Made by a program: the position numbers and the translations under genes
Part shown: positions 50,663-60,901 of the stretch, piece by piece
Position numbering within the stretch: the stretch's first letter is position 1
How the letters are laid out: each line of letters opens with the position of its first letter
The notes under the pieces: generated by a model
The model's database searches: none
Seen by the model: the letters and a program-made list of their open reading frames with translations, nothing else
What the model was told of the DNA's origin: nothing
Assembly: GCF_030252165.1 (NCBI RefSeq)
Contig: NZ_CP126969.1
Span: 1,178,001 to 1,242,000 of the forward strand
From: Corynebacterium breve
GTDB lineage: Bacteria; Actinomycetota; Actinomycetes; Mycobacteriales; Mycobacteriaceae
DNA length: 64,000 nucleotides
Direction of reading: 5' to 3'

Positions 50663-53332
50663 CTACTTAGTGAAAATCTCGTCCTTGACCGCGCGGAATG
50701 CATCATCCAGGCCCTCCACATTGGAGCCGGAGCCTTGAGCCAAGTCTGGCTTTCCGCCACCCTTGCCATCAATGTAGCCACCAATGAGCTTAATCATGTC
50801 CCCAGCCTTGATGCCCTTGTCTACACCAGCTGGAGTTACGGCTACTGCGACGGGTACCTTGCCGCCATTGTCGCTAGCCACGACGATCACCGCTGCCTGC
50901 TCCACCATTCGGCCCCGCAAATCTTGCGCGATGGTGCGCAGGTCACCGGCGTTCACCCCATTGGGAAGCTTGACCGTCACCACAGCGAACTCGCCGATAG
51001 TCTCCGCCTGGTTCACCAGATCAGCCGTGTTGGACAGAAGCTGTTGCTGATGCAGCTGGGCAATTTCTTTTTCGGCTGCCTTGAGTTTGTCCGCCAGTTC
51101 TGCGATGCGTTCTGGCAGCTTTTCGGACGGAGTCTTGAACTCCTGAGCCAGAGCGGACGCTAGAGCCGCTTCCTTGGAGAAGTAGCGGAAGGAATCCATG
51201 CCAGAGTACGCTTCGATACGGCGAGCACCGGAACCGACCGACGATTCGCCCAAGACGGCAATTGGGCCGATCTGCGAAGAGTGCGCTACGTGTGTGCCAC
51301 CACACAGCTCGATCGAGAATGGGCCGCCGATCTCGACGACGCGAACTTCATTGCCGTAGTTTTCGCCAAAGAGCGCCATGGCACCCATCGCCTTGGCTTC
51401 CTCGAGACTAGTTTCCAGCGTGTTCACCGCGAAGTCAGCATCGACAGCCTGGTTGGCAATCGTGGTGATTTCTTCCAACTGTGCGTCGGTGAGCTGCTCG
51501 GTGTAGTTGAAGTCGAAGCGTAGATATCCCGGCTTGTTCAAGGATCCAGCCTGGACGGCGGTTGGCCCAAGCACCTCGCGCAGCGCCGCATGGACCAAGT
51601 GTGTCGCTGTGTGAGCTTGGCGGGCACCGTGGCGCCACTTCTCATCCACCTCGGTACGCACGGTAGATCCAAGATCGAGTCCACCGGCTTCAACGACGCC
51701 CTTGTGTACCCAGAGTTTCTTGCCGATCTTTTGCACGTCATTGATGCTTAATACCGTGTCACCCATGACGATGCGGCCACGGTCACCAGTTTGGCCACCG
51801 GACTCTGCGTACATTGGAGTCACATCCAAAATGACTTCGACTTCGTCGCCGGCCTTGGCCTCGTTGACGGTCTCGCCGTCGCGGACAAGCCCGATCACTC
51901 TGGAGTCATGCACCAAATTGTCATAGCCGACAAATTCCGTCGGCTGGTTGTCCACCCAGTCACGGTAAAGGGACTCGTCTGCGGCACCATGCTTCTTCGC
52001 ACGGTTGTCAGCCTTTGCGCGGTTGCGCTGCTCAGACATCGCACGATCAAATGCAGCCATATCCACTTCAAGACCGGCTTCGCGAGCCATCTCCATCGTC
52101 AGATCGATCGGGAAACCATACGTGTCGTGGAGTTCGAAAGCTTGCTCTCCAGATAGGACCTGAGCGCCCTCTTCCTTTGCCGCGGTGGCCGCGACATCAA
52201 ATCGCTGGGTTCCGGACTCCAGAGTCTTCAAGAACGCGCGCTCTTCGTTCACCGCAACGCGAATGATGCGCTCTCGGTTGTCAGCGATTTCTGGGAATGA
52301 CGGGGTCATCGTGTCCATAATGGTGTTCATAAAGGTCTCAAGGGTTTCGCCCGTAGCCCCGAGGAGCCGAGCCGATCGAACGATGCGGCGCAGCAAGCGG
52401 CGAAGGATATATCCGCGGCCTTCGTTCGATGGAGTGACACCGTCCAGGATGATCATCATGCCGGTACGAGAGTGGTCCGCGATCACTCGGAAGCGCACGT
52501 CATTCTGCTGGGAACCAGCATCATACTTGGTTCCGGTGAGGTCTTCAGCGGCCTCAATGACGGGGCGGAGCAAGTCTGTTTCGTAGACATTTTCCACGTT
52601 CTGCAAGAGGCATGCGACGCGCTCAACGCCCATGCCGGTATCGATGTTCTTCTTTGGTAGTTCGCCGACAACTTCAAAGTTGCCGTTGGCATCGCTCTCA
52701 CCACGAATGGACTCCATAAAGACCAGGTTCCAGATCTCCATGTAGCGGTTATCGTCCGCCTCTGGGCCGCCCTCGATGCCATACTCAGGGCCGCGGTCGT
52801 AGTAGATCTCGGAGCACGGACCACAAGGTCCAGGCACGCCCATGTGCCAGAAATTATCCTCCATGCCCAGACGCTGAATGCGCTCCTTGGGTACGCCGAT
52901 TTCCTTTTCCCAAATCTCTGCGGCTTCATCGTCGTCGAGGAAAACGGTGACCCAAAGGAGCTCTGGGTCAAGGCCGAAGCCACCCTCGTCTACAGAGCTT
53001 GTGAGCAAGCTCCACGCGTGGCGAATCGCGCCTTCCTTAAAGTACTGGCCAAAGGAGAAGTTACCCGCCATTTGGAAAAATGTGTTGTGACGGGTGGTGA
53101 TGCCCACCTCTTCGATGTCCAAGGTGCGCACACACTTCTGAATCGAAGTAGCAGTGCTGTTTTCAAACGGCGGGTTCTGCTGACCCAAGAAGTATGGCTT
53201 AAATGGCACCATGCCTGCATTGACAAACAGCAGGGTGGGATCGTCGAGAATCAAAGAGGCGCTCGGCACCGCGGTGTGGCCGGACTTTACAAAGTGTCGA
53301 GTAAAACGGTCCCGAATCTCATGGGTCTGCAC
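50663..53332 (-). CDS. alaS: Alanyl-tRNA synthetase
   Basis: AlaS charges tRNA-Ala and edits mischarged Ser and Gly. The 889-residue protein starts [19 protein letters not shown]. It has class II motif 1-2 ([19 protein letters not shown]), the tRNA-recognition domain, the editing-domain zinc site (HTATHLVHA and CGGTHVAHS) and a C-terminal oligomerisation/C-Ala domain with coiled-coil character (about 715-755). The start is GTG 53332 with GGAGG 9 bases upstream. It is full length. Confidence 0.97.
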   Translation of the reverse strand: MQTHEIRDRFTRHFVKSGHTAVPSASLILDDPTLLFVNAGMVPFKPYFLGQQNPPFENSTATSIQKCVRTLDIEEVGITTRHNTFFQMAGNFSFGQYFKEGAIRHAWSLLTSSVDEGGFGLDPELLWVTVFLDDDEAAEIWEKEIGVPKERIQRLGMEDNFWHMGVPGPCGPCSEIYYDRGPEYGIEGGPEADDNRYMEIWNLVFMESIRGESDANGNFEVVGELPKKNIDTGMGVERVACLLQNVENVYETDLLRPVIEAAEDLTGTKYDAGSQQNDVRFRVIADHSRTGMMIILDGVTPSNEGRGYILRRLLRRIVRSARLLGATGETLETFMNTIMDTMTPSFPEIADNRERIIRVAVNEERAFLKTLESGTQRFDVAATAAKEEGAQVLSGEQAFELHDTYGFPIDLTMEMAREAGLEVDMAAFDRAMSEQRNRAKADNRAKKHGAADESLYRDWVDNQPTEFVGYDNLVHDSRVIGLVRDGETVNEAKAGDEVEVILDVTPMYAESGGQTGDRGRIVMGDTVLSINDVQKIGKKLWVHKGVVEAGGLDLGSTVRTEVDEKWRHGARQAHTATHLVHAALREVLGPTAVQAGSLNKPGYLRFDFNYTEQLTDAQLEEITTIANQAVDADFAVNTLETSLEEAKAMGAMALFGENYGNEVRVVEIGGPFSIELCGGTHVAHSSQIGPIAVLGESSVGSGARRIEAYSGMDSFRYFSKEAALASALAQEFKTPSEKLPERIAELADKLKAAEKEIAQLHQQQLLSNTADLVNQAETIGEFAVVTVKLPNGVNAGDLRTIAQDLRGRMVEQAAVIVVASDNGGKVPVAVAVTPAGVDKGIKAGDMIKLIGGYIDGKGGGKPDLAQGSGSNVEGLDDAFRAVKDEIFTK

Positions 53333-53384
53333 GAGCGGTTTCCTCCGATAAAAATCTGGTCGAATCTAATGAACGTGGTACAGC

Positions 53385-54746
53385 TTACCCGCGCGACTTT
53401 CCACGGACGATTCTGCGTAGCTTGCCGACGAAATCACGGATCCGATTCTCGGCACCATGGTCCGTAGGCTCGTAATACACGGCATCGTCCAAGCCTTCAG
53501 GAATGTATCTTTGCTGCACTACTCCAAGGGGTGCATCATGCGGATAGACATAACCTACGGCGTTACCCATGCGCGCCGCACCCTCATAATGTCCGTCACG
53601 TAGGTGCGCAGGGACATGCCCAGCTTTACCTTCGCGGACATCGGCCAATGCACGATCAATAGCGACATACGTCGCGTTGGATTTGGGCGCCGTTGCAAGA
53701 TGGATCGTGGCTTGAGACAGCGCCAATCGCCCTTCTGGCATTCCGATGAAGCTCACTGCGTGGTAAGCCGCTACGGCGGTCTGAAGGGCTGAAGGATCGG
53801 CCATGCCGACGTCCTCGGAGGCATGGACCACAAGACGTCTCGCGATGAAGCGAGGGTCTTCCCCCGCCTCAATCATGCGGGCAAGATAATGCAGGGCCGC
53901 ATCAACATCCGAACCACGTATGGACTTGATAAATGCTGAAACAACGTCATAGTGTTGATCGCCATCGCGGTCGTATCGCACGATCGCACGATTAACGTTG
54001 TGGCGCACAGTATCCAGCGTAAGAGTGCCACCGTCTTCTACAGCTTCTGCCGCAGCTTCCAGGTACGTCAATGATCTACGCGCATCCCCGCCTGCGAGCA
54101 AGACAAGTTGTTCGAGGGCTTCGTCGTCAAGCGTAATGCGATTGTCTAGCCCTCGTGGATCCTCCACTGCTCGGGCGATCACGTGGCGCAGGTCATCCTC
54201 GCTAAGAGGTTCAAGCTGCAGCAAAAGCGAGCGCGACAGCAGCGGTGAGACGACGGAAAAGGACGGATTTTCTGTGGTTGCTGCGACCAACAAGACGGTA
54301 CGGTTTTCTACCGCAGCCAGCAGTGCATCTTGTTGGGTCTTGGAAAATCTGTGGACTTCATCGATAAATAGCACGGTCCGGTGGCCTCGGAGGAGGTCGC
54401 GCCGCGCGGTTTCGATAACTTGCCTCACTTGTTTCACGCCCGATGACAGAGCAGAAAGCCCGACAAAGTTCTGTCCCATAGTTTGGGCAACCAACGACGC
54501 AATCGTCGTTTTGCCGGTGCCCGGTGGGCCGTAGAGAATCACGGAAGCATCGCCGGAACCTTCGATGAGACGTCGCAGTGGCTTGCCCTCACCGAGTAGG
54601 TGGCGTTGACCAACGATCTCGTCAAGCGAGCGAGGACGCATTCTCGCAGCCAGTGGCGCCCCTGCGCCTGCTTCAAACAAGGCCGAACCGCGGTGCGGAG
54701 AGTCGGGCTCCTGGGGCCCAGGATCCCCAAACAGTCCTTCTTGCAT
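53385..54746 (-). CDS. rarA: Replication-associated recombination protein A
   Basis: RarA (MgsA) is an AAA+ ATPase related to clamp loaders that acts at stalled forks. The 453-residue protein has [21 protein letters not shown] (about 32-52), Walker [11 protein letters not shown] (72-81), Walker [11 protein letters not shown], sensor-1 AATTENPSF and the C-terminal tetramerisation region with [17 protein letters not shown]. It starts at ATG 54746, 14 bases after the kinase-like gene. AGGTAGG is a possible ribosome-binding site, although TAGGCT could also be a -10 for a leaderless start. Confidence 0.94.
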   Translation of the reverse strand: MQEGLFGDPGPQEPDSPHRGSALFEAGAGAPLAARMRPRSLDEIVGQRHLLGEGKPLRRLIEGSGDASVILYGPPGTGKTTIASLVAQTMGQNFVGLSALSSGVKQVRQVIETARRDLLRGHRTVLFIDEVHRFSKTQQDALLAAVENRTVLLVAATTENPSFSVVSPLLSRSLLLQLEPLSEDDLRHVIARAVEDPRGLDNRITLDDEALEQLVLLAGGDARRSLTYLEAAAEAVEDGGTLTLDTVRHNVNRAIVRYDRDGDQHYDVVSAFIKSIRGSDVDAALHYLARMIEAGEDPRFIARRLVVHASEDVGMADPSALQTAVAAYHAVSFIGMPEGRLALSQATIHLATAPKSNATYVAIDRALADVREGKAGHVPAHLRDGHYEGAARMGNAVGYVYPHDAPLGVVQQRYIPEGLDDAVYYEPTDHGAENRIRDFVGKLRRIVRGKSRG

Positions 54747-54760
54747 ACAGACGAGCCTAC

Positions 54761-56011
54761 CTAGATCAGCTGGTCGTTGATTCGCTCCGCCAGTTCGAAG
54801 GCAAACTCGGAGATGACCGCGTAACTGGAATCACGCCCTGCAGCTGCGAATCGGCTCAATGCCTCGAACGTTTCATACAGGTCCCTGCGGATAAGCAATT
54901 CGTCTTGGTTGAAATCTGCTTCAAATGCAGGTTGCAGGATATTGGTGTTGACTTCGAAGTTGTCGGGAGTGATCAAACCTAGGTTGGTGATCTCTTCGTC
55001 TGTCAGCTGCAGGGCTTCGCGCGCATCCTCGCGAAGAGCGATCCCTCGAGCAATGGATCCGTGGTACATCAGTGAAACGGAGGCAAATGCCCATGCAATG
55101 AGCGCAGCGGTAATGCGTGCGTGCAGGGTATCTTCGTTGGTTACCGCAGGCCACAACTCATTGACTTCTTGGACCCAAGCCTCCACGAATGCAACTGCCT
55201 CATCGTCGGCGATCGGACGCGTCGAAATGAACTGCGGGAATCCGCCAATCACGCAAGCCAGATCAAAAGACACATCGCGGAAACCGGCCCACTCATAGTC
55301 TAAGAATTCAGTGCGCTCGCCCACGATAATGTTGTCTGGAGCGAGGTCGAACGGCGTGAACGCTCGGTTGCGACCATGACGAACACGATCTTGGATGTTG
55401 TTCACTACGCTTTTGACCGCCGCGGGCACCTCGATGCCCGACTCAGTTATCGCATCCATGCCGGAACGCGTTGCATAGTCAAGAAGGCCTTCTCTGAGTT
55501 CCTGGATCCGCGCAAACTCTGGATGCTGGCGCAGCATGCGCTTGAACAAAATGGTGAAAGCATCTTCCTTGCTCGCGGTCCCTGCGTGCATCTTGCCCAA
55601 AGCTGTGCCTAGGTTGCGCAGCACTTGTACGCGCTTTTCGGGATCGCCCTCTTGGAGTAGATCCGCGAAATTGTCGCCTTCGCCGGAATCCGAAATGACG
55701 ATCATTCGCTCTTGTAGGTCATAAGCAAACAGGACCGGGCCTGGGCGGACTTCTTCGGCGAGCGAGGTGGTGAACTGATACGCCACTACCTCACGCAGGA
55801 AGGCGGCATCGTCGATCACATCACCGCTTACCGGCGAATGCTTAACGACGACCGATCTGTGCGGAAAAAATGGGTTCGTGGACACTTTAGCCTGCAGAAC
55901 CACGGCGGTTCCCGAACCAGAAAGCTGGGTCACATCGTGAAATTTCAACGCTCCGCCATAGCGACGGGTAAGTAAATCTTCAGCGAGAGTGACGATCTCT
56001 TGGGTGTCCAC
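54761..56011 (-). CDS. APH-like (aminoglycoside phosphotransferase-fold) protein
   Basis: This 416-residue protein looks like a small-molecule kinase of the APH/choline kinase fold. It has a likely ATP lysine in RSVVVKHSP (Lys57), ALGKMHAG, the catalytic-loop equivalent TPFDLAPDN (219-227; Asp222, Asn227) and FLDYEWAG (Asp238) as the metal-binding step. The His normally two places before the catalytic Asp is Pro here. The substrate is unknown, and resistance should not be assumed. It starts at GTG 56011 after GAAGGAGAAGAAAC and lies between aspS and rarA, with an inverted repeat separating it from aspS. Confidence 0.75.
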   Translation of the reverse strand: MDTQEIVTLAEDLLTRRYGGALKFHDVTQLSGSGTAVVLQAKVSTNPFFPHRSVVVKHSPVSGDVIDDAAFLREVVAYQFTTSLAEEVRPGPVLFAYDLQERMIVISDSGEGDNFADLLQEGDPEKRVQVLRNLGTALGKMHAGTASKEDAFTILFKRMLRQHPEFARIQELREGLLDYATRSGMDAITESGIEVPAAVKSVVNNIQDRVRHGRNRAFTPFDLAPDNIIVGERTEFLDYEWAGFRDVSFDLACVIGGFPQFISTRPIADDEAVAFVEAWVQEVNELWPAVTNEDTLHARITAALIAWAFASVSLMYHGSIARGIALREDAREALQLTDEEITNLGLITPDNFEVNTNILQPAFEADFNQDELLIRRDLYETFEALSRFAAAGRDSSYAVISEFAFELAERINDQLI

Positions 56012-56080
56012 GTTTCTTCTCCTTCGTGTCCCTACCAGTGTGCCTCATTTAAAGACCTTTTATGGCTCAGAACACAACAA

Positions 56081-56154
56081 ACCTTCCTTATGGTTTTGCC
56101 TCGAGGCGATTCACCCAGCGTGTGGGTTTGCCACGGCAAAACGACAAGGAAGGT
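56081..56154 (-). repeat. Long inverted repeat between aspS and the kinase-like gene
   Basis: Arms 56081-56100 and 56135-56154 pair at 18 of 20 positions. The 34-base loop holds a second small stem, ACCCA/TGGGT around 56112-56126. It starts 16 bases after the aspS stop. The minus-strand exit (GTTTGTTG) lacks a proper T-run, so it may be a structured RNA end, a weak terminator or a protein-binding site rather than a standard terminator. Confidence 0.7.
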
Positions 56155-56169
56155 GTGTGTAGTGTCAGA

Positions 56170-57960
56170 CTACTTTTCGGCGTTTTCCTTCTTTGGCTTG
56201 AAGTCAACGCCGGTTTCCTTGCGCTGCTCTGGGGTGATCGGCGCAGGCGCGTCGGTAAGCGGATCTACGCCGCCACCAGACTTAGGGAAAGCGATGACGT
56301 CGCGGATCGAGTCGAATCCGCCCAAAAGAGAGACGATGCGATCCCAGCCGAAGGCGATGCCACCATGTGGCGGTGCGCCGAACGCGAACGCATCGAGGAG
56401 GAAGCCGAACTTTTCGCGAGCCTCTTCTTCGGTAATCCCCATAACGTTGAAAACACGTTCCTGAACGTCGCGGTTGTGGATTCGGATAGAGCCACCACCG
56501 ATCTCGTTGCCGTTGCAGACGATGTCGTATGCATACGCCAGTGCCTCGCCCGGTTCCTTGTCAAAGTTGTCGATGAACTCAGGCTTTGGCGAGGTAAATG
56601 CGTGGTGGACTGCGGTCCACTTGGAATTGCCCAAAGCAACGTCGCCAGAAGCGGTTGCGTCTGCGGCCGGCTCGAACAACGGTGCGTCGACGACCCAGGT
56701 AAATGCCCAATCGCCATCCTTAATCAGACCAAGCTTTTGGGCGATCTCACCGCGCGCGGCGCCAAGCAGTGCGCGAGAAGACTTGGTTTCTCCTGCTGCG
56801 AAGAAGATGCAGTCGCCTCGCTTTGCACCGACGTGCTCTGCAATACCTGCGCGCTCTTCCTCGGTGATGTTCTTGGCCACTGGGCCACCGAGCTCGCCAT
56901 CTTCGCCGACCAGGATGTACGCAAGTCCTTTGGCACCACGCTGTTTCGCCCACTCCTGCCATGCGTCCAGCTGACGGCGAGGCTGCGATGCGCCACCTTC
57001 CATGACCACAGCGCCAACATATTCGTTCTGGAAGACGCGGAAGGTGGTGTTCTTGAAGAATTCGGTGCACTCGACCAGCTGGATATCAAAACGCAAGTCA
57101 GGCTTGTCGGAGCCGTACTTCTCCATTGCGTCTGCGTAGGTCATGCGTGGGATCGGAGTCGTGATCTCATATCCGATGAGCTTCCACAGTGCCTTCAGGA
57201 TGTCTTCGGCCAAAGCGATCACATCGTCTTGATCCACAAAGCTCATCTCTACGTCAAGCTGGGTGAACTCTGGCTGGCGGTCTGCGCGGAAATCCTCATC
57301 GCGGTAGCAGCGAGCGATCTGGTAGTAGCGCTCCATGCCCGCTACCATGAGCAGCTGCTTAAACAGCTGCGGCGACTGCGGAAGCGCGTACCAAGAACCC
57401 GGACGCAGGCGAGCTGGAACTAGGAAGTCGCGTGCGCCCTCTGGCGTGGAACGCGTCAACGTTGGGGTTTCAATCTCGGTGAAATCGTGCTGATCCAGTA
57501 CCTGACGTGCTGCGCGGTTCGCTGCGGAGCGCAGGCGCAGTGCATCAGCTTGGCGATCGCGGCGCAGGTCAAGGTAGCGGTACTTCAGCCGGGTTTCCTC
57601 GCCAACCTCGTTGTTCGAAAAGTCCTCGATTTGGAATGGCAAAGCCGCAGCCTTGTTCAGGACAGTCAGGTCAGTAACGTTGACCTCGATCTCGCCGGAC
57701 GCGAGATTCGGGTTCTCAGAGCCCTCTGGACGAGGTTCGATGACACCGGTGACCTGGATGCAGTATTCGCTACGAAGATCGTGGGCTGCCTCTGCAACCG
57801 CGGACTCGCGGAACACAACCTGTGCCAGGCCCGAGCGGTCGCGCAGATCAATGAAGATCACGCCACCATGATCGCGACGGCGAGCTACCCAACCAGTCAG
57901 AGTTACGGACTGGCCAGCGATGTCTTTGCGGAGGTCACCCGCGAGGTGAGTGCGCAGCAC
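56170..57960 (-). CDS. aspS: Aspartyl-tRNA synthetase
   Basis: AspS charges tRNA-Asp. From the GTG at 57960 it is 596 residues, starting [20 protein letters not shown]. An N-terminal anticodon-binding OB fold ([24 protein letters not shown]) precedes the class II core with [20 protein letters not shown] and [21 protein letters not shown] bacterial GAD insertion follows, then motif 3 with [10 protein letters not shown]. The GTG is chosen over upstream codons because GGAAGA precedes it and homologues begin there. Whether it also charges tRNA-Asn cannot be read here. A long inverted repeat follows the stop. Confidence 0.96.
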   Translation of the reverse strand: MLRTHLAGDLRKDIAGQSVTLTGWVARRRDHGGVIFIDLRDRSGLAQVVFRESAVAEAAHDLRSEYCIQVTGVIEPRPEGSENPNLASGEIEVNVTDLTVLNKAAALPFQIEDFSNNEVGEETRLKYRYLDLRRDRQADALRLRSAANRAARQVLDQHDFTEIETPTLTRSTPEGARDFLVPARLRPGSWYALPQSPQLFKQLLMVAGMERYYQIARCYRDEDFRADRQPEFTQLDVEMSFVDQDDVIALAEDILKALWKLIGYEITTPIPRMTYADAMEKYGSDKPDLRFDIQLVECTEFFKNTTFRVFQNEYVGAVVMEGGASQPRRQLDAWQEWAKQRGAKGLAYILVGEDGELGGPVAKNITEEERAGIAEHVGAKRGDCIFFAAGETKSSRALLGAARGEIAQKLGLIKDGDWAFTWVVDAPLFEPAADATASGDVALGNSKWTAVHHAFTSPKPEFIDNFDKEPGEALAYAYDIVCNGNEIGGGSIRIHNRDVQERVFNVMGITEEEAREKFGFLLDAFAFGAPPHGGIAFGWDRIVSLLGGFDSIRDVIAFPKSGGGVDPLTDAPAPITPEQRKETGVDFKPKKENAEK

Positions 57961-58100
57961 GGTTTCTTCCACGTCCTTCCACGTGTAGAGATTATGAACG
58001 GACGAAAGTCTACCCCCTCGCCTCCAGAGTTTCTGGTTCCACCCCATGTTTAGCTGCTTTGTTGTTCCATGAACGATCAATTTTGTGGCATGATCAGCTC

Positions 58101-58973
58101 ATGACGTTTAAAGGCGGTATTGAAAAGAGTAGTAACCGCGCGCGCACCGGTGGTCGCGGCGGACAGATGGCTGTCGGCGGAGGCATCGGCGGCCTTTTGA
58201 TGGTCGGTCTGTTTCTTCTTTTGGGTGGCAACCCAGCGGACTTGGGACAAATTACGGGTGGCGGTCAGCAGCCACAGGGCGAAGACCCTGGCCTTGTCCA
58301 CTGCAAAACCACTGACGACGCGAACAAGTACGCGGATTGTCGTGTTGAATTTACTGCGCTCAATCTAGATGCCATGTGGGAAGAGGTCCTTCCGCAGCAA
58401 GCCGGAATCGAATATGAAGAACCTGGTCTTGTTGTCTTCGAAGGACAGACTCAGTCTGGCTGTGGTTTTGCTTCCTCGAACACTGGACCTTTCTATTGTG
58501 GTGGCGACAGTTCGGCGTATTTCGACGTCAGCTTCTTTGATCAGCTGGAACGTCTTGGTGGCGACAATGCTCCTCTGGCCCAGATGTACATCGTGGCACA
58601 CGAGTTTGGCCACCACATCCAGAAGCTTGAAGGCACCATCGGCATGATCGATTACAACAACCCTGGCGAAGACTCAACCGCCGTAAAGCTCGAACTTCAG
58701 GCTGACTGCTACGCGGGTATGTGGGTCAACCGTGCAGATGAGGACCAAGAATTTGCGCTAGAGAAGGTCACTCCTGAACAGGTGGAGTCCGCGATCAACA
58801 CTGCACGCGCGGTAGGTGACGACAATATCCAGAAGCGCTCTACCGGCGAAGTCCAGCCTGACCTATGGACGCACGGTTCGTCCCAGCAGCGCCAGGATGC
58901 ATTCCTCAAGGGCTACAACGAGGGCACAATGGCTGCTTGTGACTACCTAGAGACTGGCAACTACCGCAGCTAA
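58101..58973 (+). CDS. Neutral zinc metallopeptidase, YpfJ family
   Basis: This 290-residue membrane-anchored protein has a cytoplasmic, Gly/Arg-rich N-terminus (MTFKGGIEKSSNRARTGG), one hydrophobic segment (about 23-44) and an extracytoplasmic domain. That domain carries the zinc motif HEFGHH in YIVAHEFGHHIQKLEG and a later ELQADCYAGMW with the third ligand. The family substrate is unknown. The ATG at 58101 has no ribosome-binding site; TGG-CATGAT ends 6 bases before it, so the transcript may be leaderless. The longer frame upstream is rejected because it overlaps the aspS promoter region without a signal. Confidence 0.88.
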   Translation: MTFKGGIEKSSNRARTGGRGGQMAVGGGIGGLLMVGLFLLLGGNPADLGQITGGGQQPQGEDPGLVHCKTTDDANKYADCRVEFTALNLDAMWEEVLPQQAGIEYEEPGLVVFEGQTQSGCGFASSNTGPFYCGGDSSAYFDVSFFDQLERLGGDNAPLAQMYIVAHEFGHHIQKLEGTIGMIDYNNPGEDSTAVKLELQADCYAGMWVNRADEDQEFALEKVTPEQVESAINTARAVGDDNIQKRSTGEVQPDLWTHGSSQQRQDAFLKGYNEGTMAACDYLETGNYRS

Positions 58974-59000
58974 GTCCGATCGCCACTAGAGTGGGTGGGC

Positions 59001-59717
59001 ATGACCACCCCTCATCGCGCCACTGCTTTTCTTTCCGCCTTTAACGAAATCGAAGCCTTTCTTCGCGACGAGCTCAACGCCAAGAAATCGGACGGCTTTT
59101 CTTGGATGCTGCGCCACGCAGAGCGCAAGCACCTCGTCACCGGCGATCAAGCCGCTGATCTCAAGGAATTCGCAGACCTCCGCAATGCGATTAGCCACGG
59201 TGCCTACCGCGACTTTGCTCCGATTGCAGAACCCCTTCAAGAAACCGTGGACGAGATCGAGCACATTCGCGATCTACTTCTCCATCCCCCTTTGGCAATG
59301 GAAGTTCTCCAGGCACAGGAAGTTATTACTGTTCACCCCGACGATGACGTGCGCGAAGCTCTCTCATGGGTACGCCGCACGACGATCTCCCAGTTCCCGG
59401 TATACGACGGTGGTCAATGCACAGGAATACTGACGACGAACACCATCGCCCGCTGGGTCTCCGCCGATCTAGATGATAATGACCACTTAGATGCCCGCAC
59501 CGTCCGCGAAGTGCTGGAATACGCCGAGAACTCCGACCGTGCGGTGTTCCTTCCTCGCGATATAACCGCAGCTGCCGCCCTAGATGCGATGATGACGCCT
59601 TTCCCAGAGGGCGGGTTGCCGCGTGCGGCTGTGATCACCGAGCATGGCAAGGTAACTCAGAAACCGCTCCGCGTAATTGGCGGCAGCGACATCAAGGCGC
59701 TTCTCGACGCTTCCTAA
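59001..59717 (+). CDS. CBS-domain protein with HEPN-like N-terminal region
   Basis: Residues 1 to about 95 of this 238-residue protein are predicted helical and contain FADLRNAISHGAY (57-69). This gives an R-x4-H motif (Arg61, His66) with Asn after the Arg, as in HEPN domains, many of which are RNases. Residues about 103-235 resemble a CBS pair (VITVHPDDDVREALSWVRR... FPVYDGGQCTGILTT; second half from about 165), which usually binds adenosyl ligands. ATG 59001 is used; a GTG six bases upstream is possible. TAGAGT 8 bases before the ATG is a -10 candidate. It follows the metalloprotease closely. Confidence 0.7.
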   Translation: MTTPHRATAFLSAFNEIEAFLRDELNAKKSDGFSWMLRHAERKHLVTGDQAADLKEFADLRNAISHGAYRDFAPIAEPLQETVDEIEHIRDLLLHPPLAMEVLQAQEVITVHPDDDVREALSWVRRTTISQFPVYDGGQCTGILTTNTIARWVSADLDDNDHLDARTVREVLEYAENSDRAVFLPRDITAAAALDAMMTPFPEGGLPRAAVITEHGKVTQKPLRVIGGSDIKALLDAS

Positions 59718-59720
59718 TCC

Positions 59721-59747
59721 TTGACGGATGTTGTCGTGTCATATACT
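59721..59747 (+). promoter_or_regulatory. Candidate promoter of the monooxygenase-reductase pair
   Basis: TTGACG (59721-59726) and TATACT (59742-59747) are good -35 and -10 hexamers but spaced by 15 bases, shorter than usual. They lie about 39 bases before the ATG at 59786, after the stop of the CBS gene at 59717. Confidence 0.45.
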
Positions 59748-59785
59748 CTTGTCATTACTTTAAACATTAAGGAGTTAGTGACATT

Positions 59786-60901
59786 ATGCAGTTCGGAATC
59801 TTCACCATTGGTGACGTCACCAAGGATCCAACAACAGGAATCACCCCTACTGAGCACGAGCGTATTAACGCAATTACCCAGATCGCGCTCAAAGCGGAAG
59901 AGGTCGGTTTAGACGTATTTGCTACCGGCCAGCATCACAACCCGCCATTTATCCCCTCGGCACCGACAACTCACCTAGCTTATATCGCCGCGCAGACGAA
60001 AAACATTCACCTGTCTACAGCCACGACATTAATCACCACCACCGATCCTGTGCGTATCGCGGAGGATTACGCCTTCCTGCAACATCTTTCCGGTGGTCGC
60101 ATGGATCTCATGATGGGCCGAGGCAACACTGGCCCTGTGTACCCGTGGTTTGGCAAGGATATTCGTGAAGGCATCCCTCTCGCCGTAGAAAACTACCATC
60201 TGCTTCGACGTCTCTGGCGAGAGGACGTAGTCAACTGGTCAGGCAAGTTCCGCACTCCACTGAACGGTTTTACCTCTACCCCACGTCCACTGGAAGACGT
60301 TCCTCCGTTTGTTTGGCACGGTTCCATCCGCTCCCCACAGATTGCAGAACAGGCAGCGTTCTATGGCGACGGCTTCTTCCACAACAACATCTTCTGGAAT
60401 AAGGAGCACACCGCGAAGATGGTCGGCATTTACCGCCGTCGTTTTGAAAAGTACGGCCACGGCCAAGCGGATCAAGCCATCGTCGGTCTTGGCGGCCAAG
60501 TCTACATCGCCGACAGCGAGGAACAGGCGAAAAAGGAATTTCGCCCGTACTTTGACAACGCCCCAGTTTACGGTCACGGTCCGTCCCTGGAAGAATTTAC
60601 CTCTCTTACCCCGCTCACCGTGGGTACTGTCGAGCAGGTCATCGAGCGCACGATGGAGTTTGCTGACTGGGTCGGCGACTACCAACGGCAGCTGTTCCTC
60701 ATGGATCATGCCGGCCTGCCTCTCGAGGTCGTCTTGCAGCAGGTCGAGATCCTCGGCACCCAGGTCGTTCCCGAGGTGCGTCGCCGTATGGAGGAGCGCC
60801 GCCCAGAGCACGTTCCGTCCAACCCTCCGACGTTTGCCACCCTCAGGGACAATCGAGACATGCCACACTTCAAGGTCAATCCGGGCGCAGAGGAGAACTA
60901 G
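59786..60901 (+). CDS. Luciferase-like FMN-dependent monooxygenase (CE1758 family)
   Basis: This 371-residue flavin-dependent monooxygenase has the bacterial luciferase fold (MQFGIFTIGDVT, EEVGLDVFATGQHHNPPF, HLSGGRMDLMMGRG). It takes reduced FMN from a partner and acts on an unknown organic substrate. It matches the CE1758-type actinobacterial subfamily, normally encoded next to a CE1759-type FMN reductase, as here: the reductase ATG is the next base after this stop. AAGGAG lies 11 bases before the ATG. The final part (EERRPEHVPSNPPTF) is proline-rich and charged. Confidence 0.88.
   Translation: MQFGIFTIGDVTKDPTTGITPTEHERINAITQIALKAEEVGLDVFATGQHHNPPFIPSAPTTHLAYIAAQTKNIHLSTATTLITTTDPVRIAEDYAFLQHLSGGRMDLMMGRGNTGPVYPWFGKDIREGIPLAVENYHLLRRLWREDVVNWSGKFRTPLNGFTSTPRPLEDVPPFVWHGSIRSPQIAEQAAFYGDGFFHNNIFWNKEHTAKMVGIYRRRFEKYGHGQADQAIVGLGGQVYIADSEEQAKKEFRPYFDNAPVYGHGPSLEEFTSLTPLTVGTVEQVIERTMEFADWVGDYQRQLFLMDHAGLPLEVVLQQVEILGTQVVPEVRRRMEERRPEHVPSNPPTFATLRDNRDMPHFKVNPGAEEN

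Noticed and set aside
54761-56011. Aminoglycoside resistance gene
   Set aside because: Only the kinase fold is supported; core-genome position and the altered catalytic loop give no reason to assign drug resistance.
56062-57423. Long plus-strand open frame of 453 codons
   Set aside because: It lies antisense within aspS, has no family similarity and no ribosome-binding site; long antisense frames are common in codon-biased genes.
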